Part shown: positions 1 through 7,529 of the stretch, piece by piece
Numbering within the stretch: position 1 is the stretch's first letter
Layout of the letters: each line of letters starts with the position of its first letter
The notes under the pieces: model-generated
The model's input: the letters and a program-made list of their open reading frames with translations, nothing else
Told to the model about the DNA's origin: nothing
Database searches by the model: none
Program-made: the position numbers and the translations under genes
Source: Micromonosporaceae bacterium
GTDB lineage: Bacteria; Actinomycetota; Actinomycetes; Mycobacteriales; Micromonosporaceae
Assembly: GCA_020027875.1 (NCBI GenBank)
Contig: JAHRHA010000042.1
Coordinates: forward strand, 1-43,120
Length of the DNA stretch: 43,120 bases
Direction of reading: 5' to 3'

Positions 1-2
1 AC

Positions 3-21
3 AACGGGCCTCGTGCCCGTT
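3..21. terminator. GC-rich hairpin at the left edge, possible terminator
   Basis: AACGGGC and GCCCGTT form a perfect 7-bp stem around a 5-base loop. No T-run follows on either strand, so a factor-independent terminator is only a guess. The gene it might serve lies outside the window or is the small minus-strand gene to its right. Confidence 0.3.
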
Positions 22-95
22 CTACCCGACCGGCCGGAGCCCTGCATCCCACCGCAACCACCACGACATGCTCGTCGGGCTGGGGCGAAGCCCCG

Positions 96-353
96 TTAGG
101 GCTTCTCGAGGCGAGCCCGGACCTGGCCCTCGGCGGTTCGGCGCGCCTCGGCCACGCTTGAGGCATGCGAGGTGTACGCGACCGACCCGGACGGGGCGAC
201 GATCGCGACGTGCCATCGCATGTGCGGGCGTTCGGCAGTCTGTGGTTGCCTCACGCGGGCATACCAGTCGCCCGCCCGCGGGGCGAAGGTCGCGACCGGG
301 CCGTCGACCGTCCATCCGGGCCGAGCGGCTAGTGCGTCGAGATCCTCGGCCAC
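96..353 (-). CDS. small hypothetical protein, 85 aa
   Basis: The GTG-started reading frame encodes an 85-residue soluble protein that I do not recognise. The composition looks like a real protein: a short N-terminal helix, a Trp/Tyr-containing middle (AGDWYARVRQ), a hydrophobic strand (WHVAIVAP) and an Ala/Arg-rich C-terminal helix. No signal peptide or membrane segment is visible. The ribosome site is weak (GGTGA directly before GTG). A perfect hairpin lies beyond its stop near the window edge. Overlapping frames on both strands are longer but have the Arg/Pro/Ser-rich composition of antisense shadows. That this is a gene at all is moderately supported; its function is unknown. Confidence 0.45.
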   Translation of the reverse strand: MAEDLDALAARPGWTVDGPVATFAPRAGDWYARVRQPQTAERPHMRWHVAIVAPSGSVAYTSHASSVAEARRTAEGQVRARLEKP

Positions 354-970
354 TCACCGACGCTAGCGCCGTTAGTGGACACTCGAGGCTGGCCAAGTGG
401 AGGGTAGCCCGATGGTGAATAGACCCACTCAAATTGACCAATAGCGATTTCCTGTTTCATGTCTGGCACGTCCTGGCGGCAGGATGTGGTGTCGCTGCTG
501 TCTGGACCATGGTGGTGGGCGAGTGGGGCTGGAACCTTGGTTGGGTCGTGGGCTCACTCGCCCTTTCCGCTCACGCCAGGCTGGAACGGTTTGGTGGTCA
601 TAAAACATCAAGGAGGGGTGGAGGTTCCATGAAAGAGGATCAGTCGCCGGCTCGGTGCCACCACAGGTCGATGTAGACGACGCGGGCGGCGCGGCTCCAG
701 GCTGGCATGCCAGGCCCGATGGCGCTCGGCCCATTCGAGAACGTGCGAGCACGTTTCGAGGCGCGCCAGACCCCGCTGGCTGACCGCCAACCCCTCCGGC
801 AACACCTGGCGATCGTCCATGTGTACGACTCTATCGCGCGTCCGGCCGTGCAAGCCAGCGACACGCCGGAGATCTTCGCGAGTCCACTGTGGTGAGTCAG
901 CCTCCGAACGTACAAGCGACTGCATCTCCCGCATCGGCGAGAGCATCGCCCGCCGCGAACGCTGTCCTCG
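354..970. other. 617 bp without a supported gene
   Basis: No reading frame here resembles a family I know. A TTG-started plus-strand frame at 434-676 has one hydrophobic stretch (VWHVLAAGCGVAAVWTMVV) but no ribosome site and an atypical tail. Minus-strand frames over 608-946 contain a helix-like stretch (RLETCSHVLEWAERHRAWH) that could be a relic. I do not call either as a gene. Confidence 0.4.
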
Positions 971-1358
971 TCAGTCGGGAACGAACGCAACGCCATCCGG
1001 TGGCTCGTCTGTTGGCGACCCGAACCGAATGCGATGCCCCGTCCGGATCGCGGACATTCATTTCCCGTACGCCCCACTCGAAGTTCGTGGGAGGCTGCCG
1101 CACGTCTGCGCCACGGTCCCTGAGCCCGATGTAGAGCGCGTCGACATCGTCAACGTCGATGGCGATCCATGTCCCGGGTTTGCCCTGGTAGTCCTTGCAG
1201 AGGTAGATCTCGAATCTTCCGGCGGTCACGCACGCGAATGCAGTCGGTTCACCCCAGCACCACGAAAGCTCGAAGCCGAGCTTCTCGACGTAGTACGCGA
1301 TGCTCACGTCAACATCACCGACGCTGAGAATCGGCTTCACGGCCTCGATCTTCACCAT
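971..1358 (-). pseudogene. VOC (glyoxalase/bleomycin-resistance fold) protein with a 1-base frameshift
   Basis: The start is an ATG preceded by GGAGGAG at ideal spacing. The protein begins MVKIEAVKPIL, followed by VDVSIAYYVEKLGF, the classic first half of a VOC domain (usual length 115-130 aa). The frame stays good up to MNVRDPDG, then turns into Arg-rich nonsense. Removing one G from the GGGG run at 1037-1040 (read on the minus strand) restores HRIRFGSPTDEPPDG followed by VAFVPD and a stop at 971, giving a full-length VOC protein of about 128 residues. The uncorrected frame would run on to 897 and make 153 aa. A homopolymer indel is either a true recent mutation or a sequencing error. Substrate unknown; the family covers glyoxalases, dioxygenases and drug-binding proteins. 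Confidence 0.75.
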
Positions 1359-1486
1359 GCAAACACTCCTCCGTTCAGCATAGGAGGCAGACCGAATATC
1401 GGGAACAATGCCTTGCCTACTCTTGAGCTGGCGTTCGGCGGAAGCAAACTAGGTGCCCGCCTCTGACGGCGAAGGAGGGCGAGGTG

Positions 1487-1696
1487 TCAGACCGCCACCA
1501 GCAGAAGCGATCCACGATGGCGGCCAACCTGGAGGCCGAGTCCGGCCGAACGGTCGAGGATAGGGTCGCCTTCGCTCTGGTTGTCCAGCGCGAACCTTAT
1601 CCGTCCGTCACGGATGACGATGTCGCCGAGAGCGTCAAAGGGGTACGGACCGAACTGGTCCTCCAGGAAGTCCGCGTGCCCGCTCGGTCCTGAGTC
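1487..1696 (-). pseudogene. fragment of an M1-family metallopeptidase (aminopeptidase N-like)
   Basis: A 69-codon stretch between two stops reads DFLEDQFGPYPFDALGDIV, then about ten residues later FALDNQ. This resembles the M1-peptidase segment upstream of the zinc motif (FGxYPF...G.IV...ALENQT). The HEXXH zinc site and everything around it are absent, so it is a relic. On the opposite strand a GTG-started frame of the same length (1484-1693) has a strong GGAGGG ribosome site, but its protein resembles nothing I know. I favour the peptidase relic reading. Confidence 0.45.
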
Positions 1697-1740
1697 TCAA
1701 CGCGCGTCCCCGTCAACGCCACCGTTGTGCCCCATGGACC

Positions 1741-2184
1741 TTAGCTGGCTGGCTCGGCGCCTTTGAAGCTGCTGCGCAGAAGCGCCACGCCCAGACAAAT
1801 GACACCCACCGTGAGGCTGCCGGCGCCCAGCCAGAGCACCAAGATGAGCCCGTTCGGTTCGGTGCGACCGGCGCCCATCGAGGACACGAAGAATCCGGCC
1901 GACATCAAGATGGCGGCGAGGGGTATGGCGAGGCGAGCGATGTAGCCGAGGACGCCGCGCAGGCTGGTGGCGTCCGCCAGGATGAGGGCGACGAGGCTCA
2001 GCGTGACCAGCACGCCAGCGTGGGCGTGCCCGGCCCGGGAGAATGCGACCTGGAAATCGGTGAGTTCTACCTGCCCGCTGGCTACCCGCGTCAGATAGAA
2101 ACCTCCGAACTCGATGGTCACGATGGCGAGCAGCAGGAGACCGCCGATCCGGCGCGATTCACGGGAAAGCTGCATTGTTTGCAT
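1741..2184 (-). CDS. four-helix integral membrane protein
   Basis: A protein of about 147 residues. I chose the ATG at 2184 because GAGGAG sits seven bases upstream; the longer frame to 2259 adds an Arg/His-rich stretch with no ribosome site. Four hydrophobic segments are visible: roughly residues 13-33 (LLLLAIVTIEFGGFYL), 53-72 (HAGVLVTLSLVALILA), 83-103 (LAIPLAAILMSAGFFV) and 118-140 (LGAGSLTVGVICLGVALL). A histidine pair (GHAHAG) at the start of the second helix is notable. The family is not recognised; it is reminiscent of small DUF membrane proteins of actinomycetes. It runs towards the M1 relic and has no obvious operon partner. Confidence 0.7.
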   Translation of the reverse strand: MQTMQLSRESRRIGGLLLLAIVTIEFGGFYLTRVASGQVELTDFQVAFSRAGHAHAGVLVTLSLVALILADATSLRGVLGYIARLAIPLAAILMSAGFFVSSMGAGRTEPNGLILVLWLGAGSLTVGVICLGVALLRSSFKGAEPAS

Positions 2185-2263
2185 GCGATGACTCCTCGGG
2201 ACACGACGTTGTGACCTCCCATTGTGATAGGTCGCATGGCAGGTGGCAACCCTCGCCATGATC

Positions 2264-2578
2264 TCACTCGGTCACTAGGCAGAAGGGCTTGCTGGCGGGG
2301 TCGGCGAACACGCGGAAGGTCTTGCCACCACCCTCCAGTCTGGTGGCTCCGATCGCCCGCACGGCCGCCTCGCCGGCGTCGAGGTCGTCGACTGCGATGT
2401 CGAGGTGGAACTGCTGTGGGTAGGCCGGGTCGGGCCATCTCGGCGCCGTGTAGTCGGCGACCTGCTGGAACAGCACCGGCTGCTCGCCGTCGTTGCCGAT
2501 CATCGCCACTCCGTCGACCTCGCAGCGGGGATTACACACCGTCGTTCCATCCAACGGCCGCGCTCTTAACGTCTGCAC
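2264..2578 (-). pseudogene. 5'-truncated VOC-family protein
   Basis: The C-terminal two thirds of a glyoxalase-like VOC protein is clear: VLFQQVADYTAPRWPDP, PQQFHLDIAVDDLDAGEA and FRVFADPASKPFCLV are hallmark segments. The N-terminal first strand-helix unit (about 45 residues, normally ending in a W/Y-rich motif) is absent. It is replaced by an unrelated Cys/Arg-rich lead-in that starts the frame at 2578. No ribosome site precedes that ATG. I read it as a gene cut at its 5' end, with the break close to the divergent promoter of the PepSY-like gene. It is a different paralogue from the frameshifted VOC gene 1 kb to the left. Confidence 0.65.
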
Positions 2579-2629
2579 AGGTTAGTCACGGGGCTTTTGC
2601 AGCCAGGCCGAGCATGGTCGGGGGCAGAC

Positions 2630-2647
2630 GACCCGCACACGCGGGTC
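2630..2647. promoter_or_regulatory. leader hairpin upstream of the PepSY-like gene
   Basis: GACCCGC-ACAC-GCGGGTC makes a perfect 7-bp stem ending about 6 bases before the GGAGG ribosome site. It could affect mRNA stability or initiation, or be the end of upstream transcripts. No factor is known. Confidence 0.35.
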
Positions 2648-2668
2648 CCGTCGGAGGGAAGTACCACT

Positions 2669-3109
2669 ATGGACGAGACTCAGACGAACGCGCCCGGCCA
2701 ACGGCGCCGTCGGCTCGCCTGGGCCGCCGGACTGCTCGCCGCCGGTGCTGTGGGAGGCGCGCTGTTCGCCATTGCGATGCCGGCCGGCGCGGACACCACG
2801 AATAGCACCTCCGCGGCGCCGAGCGCCGCGTCGTCGGGCCAGGCCCGCGGCAGTGGCGGTCAGCGCGCCGGGGAGACGCTGCTCACGGGGACCGACGCCG
2901 AGAAGGCAAAGGCGGCTGCCTTGCAGGCTGTGCCTGGGGCAACCGTGGACCGAGTTGAGACAGACGCGGACGGGGCGGTGTACGAGGCGCATGTCACGAA
3001 GTCCGACGGCACGAAGGCCACCGTCAAGTTCGACAAGGACTTCGCCGTGACCGGCGTGGAGGAAGGTAACGGAATGGGGGCGGCGCCGAAGGCCTCGCCA
3101 ACCAACTAG
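2669..3109 (+). CDS. secreted or membrane-anchored PepSY-like domain protein
   Basis: A 146-residue protein. The ATG at 2669 has GGAGGGA nine bases upstream; an in-frame upstream ATG at 2597 is less likely. Residues 1-45 look like an export signal: Arg cluster (QRRRRLAW), hydrophobic core (AAGLLAAGAVGGALFAIAMP), then AGA. A Ser/Ala-rich low-complexity linker follows to about residue 70. Residues 75-135 resemble a PepSY unit: AEKAKAAALQAVPGATVDRVE, then GAVYEAHVTKSDG and VKFDKDFAVTGVE. PepSY domains are thought to act outside the membrane, often as peptidase inhibitors. It appears monocistronic. Confidence 0.8.
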   Translation: MDETQTNAPGQRRRRLAWAAGLLAAGAVGGALFAIAMPAGADTTNSTSAAPSAASSGQARGSGGQRAGETLLTGTDAEKAKAAALQAVPGATVDRVETDADGAVYEAHVTKSDGTKATVKFDKDFAVTGVEEGNGMGAAPKASPTN

Positions 3110-3311
3110 GCCGCCTCCGGTCGCGCCCCCGGTCGGCCGCCTGGCTTTGTCCCCCCACCTCTCCACAGAGCCCCGGCGTTCGACCGGTGGCGCCGCCCAT
3201 CGGGCCGTAGCCTGAAGCGATGACGTGTTGGGCCGGGCGATGAGGTAGAACCCGTGCGGCTGGGCGGTTCGCGACCAGCCCAGTCAACGACGCGTTGGTT
3301 GGGGGTTGGGC

Positions 3312-3977
3312 GTGGGCAGGATGCAAGCAGCCGGTAGCACCATTGGCAACGCGACCACCCGACTCACCGAACTCTCCCTCACGGTGGCTGGCCTGTGGCA
3401 CTTCCTCGCGAGCGGCGACGGCTCCGAGTCGGAGGTTGTCTTCCTGCTGGCCTGGAACGCCGTGACGATCGTCTACCTGGTCGTCGGCGGCTGGCGGGTG
3501 CGCCGGCGAGCCGGTCGGGGACCACCCCAGCCTGGCAAGGCCCCGGGGTGGTCGACCAAGCTGCGCGGCCAACGGGCGAGCTTCCTGTTCACCGTGGCCG
3601 CGAGCGTGACCGGGCTCACTGCGGCGTTGGATGTTCTCTCCAACAAGCAGTTCGGCGAGTTGGCGCCGTTGACCAATGGTCTGGGCGCGACGACGGTGAT
3701 CTGTGCCTGGCTTCTTCTGCACGTCGGCTACGCCCGCTACTACGCCGCATGGAACGACGATGCGCAGACCCAGGGGATCCGATTTCCCGGCTGTGACGAT
3801 CCCGGGTTCGTCGAGTACCTCTACTTCTCCGTCACGATCGGGGTGTCCTTCGCCGCCTCCGATGTCCAGATCCGCAACCGTGCCCTGCGCTGGCATGTCC
3901 TCGTCCACAGCGTGGTCAGCTTCTTCTACAACGCGCTCGTGCTGGCCACCGCCGTCCGCGTCGTCACTGGCGCGTAG
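3312..3977 (+). CDS. DUF1345-type membrane protein
   Basis: About 221 residues. Possible starts are TTG 3306, GTG 3312 and ATG 3321; I prefer GTG because GGGGG lies six bases upstream. Five hydrophobic segments can be seen: ELSLTVAGLWHFLA, FLLAWNAVTIVYLVVGGW, FLFTVAASVTGLTAAL, GATTVICAWLLLHVGYA and LVHSVVSFFYNALVLATAV. The FLLAWNA segment, the HVGYARYY motif and the F..Y.YFS.TIG..F..SDV block near residues 165-190 are typical of DUF1345 proteins, which have no established function. It converges on the large membrane patatin gene, with only 24 bases between the two stops. Confidence 0.8.
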   Translation: MGRMQAAGSTIGNATTRLTELSLTVAGLWHFLASGDGSESEVVFLLAWNAVTIVYLVVGGWRVRRRAGRGPPQPGKAPGWSTKLRGQRASFLFTVAASVTGLTAALDVLSNKQFGELAPLTNGLGATTVICAWLLLHVGYARYYAAWNDDAQTQGIRFPGCDDPGFVEYLYFSVTIGVSFAASDVQIRNRALRWHVLVHSVVSFFYNALVLATAVRVVTGA

Positions 3978-4001
3978 TAAACCCAACGCCGGGGCCGGGT
4001 C

Positions 4002-7000
4002 CTACTGGCAGACGACCCCGCCCTCCGCCCAGTCGCGGGCGTTTGTCGCGCCCGGAATGGCGAGTATGGTGGTGCGTTGCTGAGTAAGATCCTCTATGGA
4101 CAGTCGGGACAACGTCCATGCCTGCGGTGCCGGCAGTCCCGGTGTCGTGCTCGGGCTGATGCTCACGAACCGTCCCGCCTCGGTGTCTATGTTGCACTTG
4201 CCCGACGTGCCGGGCAAATCACCGGTGAAGGTCGCGGCTGCCTGTTGCAGCATCGCGAGGTCATCGAGCTTGTCCGGTCGGGACTGGGTGAGCGGTGGGA
4301 CGAGGCCCTCGACGACCTTGCGGGGCTCGACGGCAGCCACCTCTGAGTAGTGATTGTCGATCATGAGGAAGACAGGCACTATCGTGGCGTTGGCCGCGAC
4401 GGCGTTGTGGACGGCGATTAGCCGCTCGAGCTTCAACCACAGCGCGAGGAGCATGCCGACCCCGGTGTTCTCGGCGTATCCACCGTCGACGATCGCCGTG
4501 CGGGTCGCCTTGTCTGCCTCTGTGGAACATCCGTAGAGCTGCCCGGACGGCGACACGTACGGGAATCGGCCAGACAGTAGCGCGGCGCTGGCGTTGGTCA
4601 GGCTCGATGGGGTCGAACTGTCGGTCGGTCCACAGAGGAAGTCGATCAGCTCGGACGTGACTGGACCGTCGGTCTGTGCCTCGCCGACCCGCATCGTGGT
4701 GCAGCCGCTGCCGTCGGCACGCCCCGCGCTGTCGGTGAGTCTCACCGCGCTGACGTTCAGCCGGCACCCACTCTCTACCTGGGTTCCGGTGAGCATGAGC
4801 ACCGGACGATGCCCGCCGAGGCCCCAGGTGCCAGCAAAGAAGTCGTCACCCATGCTGGGCATGTGACGGGTCCAGCTGTCCTCGAGCCGTGCGGCGCGGT
4901 CGGCGCCGCCGAAGCCGACAAAGCCCCGGGCCAGGTCGACGCTGAGCATCCAGGTCAGCGGATCTGTGAGGAAGTCTGGGCGTCCAACCTGCTCCTCGTA
5001 CCAGTCCTTGCTGCGGGCTGGCGTCGCGTCGAGCCCCGCGCTGTACGCGACGAGGCCGAGGCTGCCGCCGGATGCTCCGCCCATCGCGAAGATGCGGTCG
5101 GACGGTGCGGCGTCGCAGCCCGACACCTGTGTCGACCGGGACGACCCGAACAGCTCGCTCAGTGTGGACGCCGTCCAATAGGCCCCGCGCAAACCACCGC
5201 CGGGCGCCGCCACGAGGAACAATGGCACCTGCCGGTCCTCGTCTCCGGCGCCGGCGCAGTTGGCACTGGCCCAGGCGGCGAAGGCGCCGGTGAGGTCCAG
5301 CCCCGGGCGTTTGCCGTCGCGGGCGATCTCGCTCGGTAACGTGCCATCGCGGCGTACCGCGTGTCCGGAGCCGTCGTTGAAGAGGAAACTCGCCACGAGC
5401 AGGTCAACCACCAGAAGCGTCGCGACGGGCAGCCGGGTGAAGCCCACTAGGAGCAGGCCGGGAGGTGCGGTGTGCCGCTCCGACCACAACTGAGCCTCGC
5501 CGAGCAGCAACATCATCGTGGCCAGAAAGACCGGCACCACGAGGAACACGCTGACGAGCGGCACATGCAGCACGGCACCGAAGTAACTGAAGACCGCGAG
5601 TCCAAGCACCAGTCCCGCCACATAGAGGTACTTGCGTTCGCGCGTGTCCAGTTTGTCCTTCCCGGTGCCGTCCCACGCACGCAGCAGCACATACAGGCCG
5701 ACCGCCGCGAGCGGTGGTCCGATGATCGCAATCGCGAGGACGGTAAACGCACGCATCGCAAGCTGTGAACCGCCGTCACCGTTGACCACCAGGACCGGTA
5801 GCACCGGCGCGTACGCCACCGCGCCCAACATGAGCAGGGTCACCGGCGATGCGATCGCCAGAATGCGCACGACGCGGCGCGCTGCAACGATCTTAACGAG
5901 GTCCATCGGTTGCGCGTCCTGTTGGCGTGAGTCCGCCGCCTTATCCTTGATCTTTTCTTGATTGACATTATTCGTGGCTCGGGTGCCCCAGAGGAGGCCG
6001 AGCACGAGTACGGCCGAGGAGAGCACGCTGATCGCGAACAACTCCGTCAGCCCCCGCCACCAGGCCAGGAGTCCCGACCCGACCGCGACGGCCAGCAGCC
6101 ACGCCCACCAGCGGACCGGCTTGTCGGCCCGGCCGCTGTGGTCTGCCAGCACGACCCGGCGGGCGACGAGCCACACGGTCAGGCCTAACAGCAGGCTGCC
6201 GACGAACGCGAGGCCACCGCCGGCCAGCGCCCAGCCGTCGTCAGCCCACCGCCGGGCTAGGTCCACGGCCTGGCCAGTGGCGTCGGCGAGCAGCAGAACG
6301 ACGAACAATGCGGTAGCCACCAGGGGGACGCGCAAGCGCCACAATGACCATAGACTCCGCCATAGCCAGGTGCGCAGCAAGGTGGAGTCGAGGAGGAGAA
6401 CGACGAGCACCGCGACGAAGGCACCGATAAGGGCGAACTTCATCGTAGTCGCGGTCCACGACCCGATGATGAGACCGTTGTCGACATCGTGGCCACGGAG
6501 CGCGCGGTCCACCAGTACCCAGCGAAGTCCGTTCTCGGCCAGGTCCGCGAACGCGGCAAATGGAACCAGAATCCAAGCGAGCCGCCAATGTGCGAACCTG
6601 CGCAGCACCGTCAGGTTGACGGGCACGTCCTTCAGGACTGGAGGCTGGTGACGACGAACCCGTCGCCAGCATTGCAGTAACAGGATCGAGTACGCGACCA
6701 CGAGCGAGACGTCCAGCCAGGTGTACGCCAGGGCCGTCCACGAGATCACGCGGTGGGAGCCCGTGGCAGCATGCCAGGTCTCTAGCAGCGCTTTCGTGTC
6801 GGCCACGACATCGAGACTCAACCCGCTGGCCAGCGACTCCATGCCTCCGCTCGCCGCGCCGGAGACCTGTACCTCCGCCAGGAGCCCGCCGAGGCTGCGT
6901 AGCGCCAGCCACAGCGTGATGGCCAGCACCAGCCACGCCAGCAACGCCGGCGTTTTGGGCTCATTGTGCGTCGACAGAACCGGATCAACTTCTCTGACGG

Positions 7001-7019
7001 ATGCGGTGGGCTCGGCCAC
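4002..7019 (-). CDS. multi-pass membrane protein with a C-terminal patatin-like phospholipase domain, 1005 aa
   Basis: The GTG start has AGGAGG five bases upstream. Residues about 25-560 contain roughly a dozen hydrophobic segments, broken by a charged loop near 350-385 (NVNQEKIKDKAADSRQQ). The C-terminal 400 residues carry the three signatures of patatin serine hydrolases: an oxyanion-hole glycine stretch APGGGLRGAYW near 605, the nucleophile elbow GGASGGSLG (GxSxG form) near 648, and the catalytic Asp in VDGGYAENTG near 844. All catalytic elements look intact, so a membrane-tethered acyl hydrolase acting on lipids is inferred. Family knowledge covers patatins as phospholipase A/lipid acyl hydrolases; the long polytopic N-terminus is unusual for them. 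No partner gene is adjacent. Which side of the membrane the lipase faces is not decided by the sequence. Confidence 0.82.
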   Translation of the reverse strand: MAEPTASVREVDPVLSTHNEPKTPALLAWLVLAITLWLALRSLGGLLAEVQVSGAASGGMESLASGLSLDVVADTKALLETWHAATGSHRVISWTALAYTWLDVSLVVAYSILLLQCWRRVRRHQPPVLKDVPVNLTVLRRFAHWRLAWILVPFAAFADLAENGLRWVLVDRALRGHDVDNGLIIGSWTATTMKFALIGAFVAVLVVLLLDSTLLRTWLWRSLWSLWRLRVPLVATALFVVLLLADATGQAVDLARRWADDGWALAGGGLAFVGSLLLGLTVWLVARRVVLADHSGRADKPVRWWAWLLAVAVGSGLLAWWRGLTELFAISVLSSAVLVLGLLWGTRATNNVNQEKIKDKAADSRQQDAQPMDLVKIVAARRVVRILAIASPVTLLMLGAVAYAPVLPVLVVNGDGGSQLAMRAFTVLAIAIIGPPLAAVGLYVLLRAWDGTGKDKLDTRERKYLYVAGLVLGLAVFSYFGAVLHVPLVSVFLVVPVFLATMMLLLGEAQLWSERHTAPPGLLLVGFTRLPVATLLVVDLLVASFLFNDGSGHAVRRDGTLPSEIARDGKRPGLDLTGAFAAWASANCAGAGDEDRQVPLFLVAAPGGGLRGAYWTASTLSELFGSSRSTQVSGCDAAPSDRIFAMGGASGGSLGLVAYSAGLDATPARSKDWYEEQVGRPDFLTDPLTWMLSVDLARGFVGFGGADRAARLEDSWTRHMPSMGDDFFAGTWGLGGHRPVLMLTGTQVESGCRLNVSAVRLTDSAGRADGSGCTTMRVGEAQTDGPVTSELIDFLCGPTDSSTPSSLTNASAALLSGRFPYVSPSGQLYGCSTEADKATRTAIVDGGYAENTGVGMLLALWLKLERLIAVHNAVAANATIVPVFLMIDNHYSEVAAVEPRKVVEGLVPPLTQSRPDKLDDLAMLQQAAATFTGDLPGTSGKCNIDTEAGRFVSISPSTTPGLPAPQAWTLSRLSIEDLTQQRTTILAIPGATNARDWAEGGVVCQ

Positions 7020-7529
7020 TGGTGCCTCCTTGCGCTACCGGCTTCGGGTTAACTCCGGACGGACTGGCTGGGCTCAGTGTCGCGGCATCGGAGACACCTA
7101 CCATCAGCCGACCGTACGAAAATGTGGCCGCAAACGGTGAAGCCGGTCACTGGCCGCCCAGGGCCGTATCGTCATAGGTAGCGCAAGCTCCACATCAGAC
7201 GGAGTGACCTCGGGAGACGCGGCGCCACATCGCCGGCTATCCACGCGAGGCACACCCGCCTCGATCTTGTCAACCGCGGTCCGGGGCGCCGACCATCATT
7301 CATCTCAATGGGGTGAGGGCGCCTCACCCTGGCCCCGCGAATCATTGCGCCAAGGGGTGAGCAGGCCGTGGCAATCACGTTAAGCGCCACCTCGGAGAGG
7401 ACGAGGAGGAGGCTGAGGGACCGCCGGCTGGGAGCGGGGGGAGGTCCCCGAAACCTACCCGTTCGGCGTGTGAGTGCGGGATCGGTGATGTTCGCCCGCG
7501 GGATAGCGGACACGACGGAGGAGAATCGC
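7020..7529. other. 510-bp divergent intergenic region
   Basis: It separates the membrane-patatin gene from the acetate kinase gene and should hold both promoters. I could not identify convincing -35/-10 pairs. The only clear structure is the hairpin at 7311-7329. A plus-strand frame from 7368 runs into the kinase, but its Arg-rich sequence does not look like protein. Confidence 0.4.
7311..7329. promoter_or_regulatory. 8-bp perfect dyad upstream of the acetate kinase gene
   Basis: GGGTGAGG-GCG-CCTCACCC is a perfect inverted repeat about 200 bases before the kinase start. The half-site GGGTGAG recurs once just downstream (near 7353). This fits an operator for a dimeric repressor, or an RNA hairpin; no regulator gene lies adjacent. 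Confidence 0.35.

Noticed and set aside
434..676. TTG-started 80-codon plus-strand frame with one hydrophobic stretch.
   Set aside because: There is no ribosome site, the C-terminal half is Arg/Ser/His-rich, and no family is recognised; kept only as a note.
3024..3986. A 320-codon minus-strand frame opposite the DUF1345 gene.
   Set aside because: No membrane pattern or family signal, whereas the plus strand encodes clear helices.
7368..7529. Longer start for the acetate kinase.
   Set aside because: The added 54 codons are Arg-rich and not family-like; GTG 7530 has an ideal GGAGGAG and begins at the first ASKHA strand.
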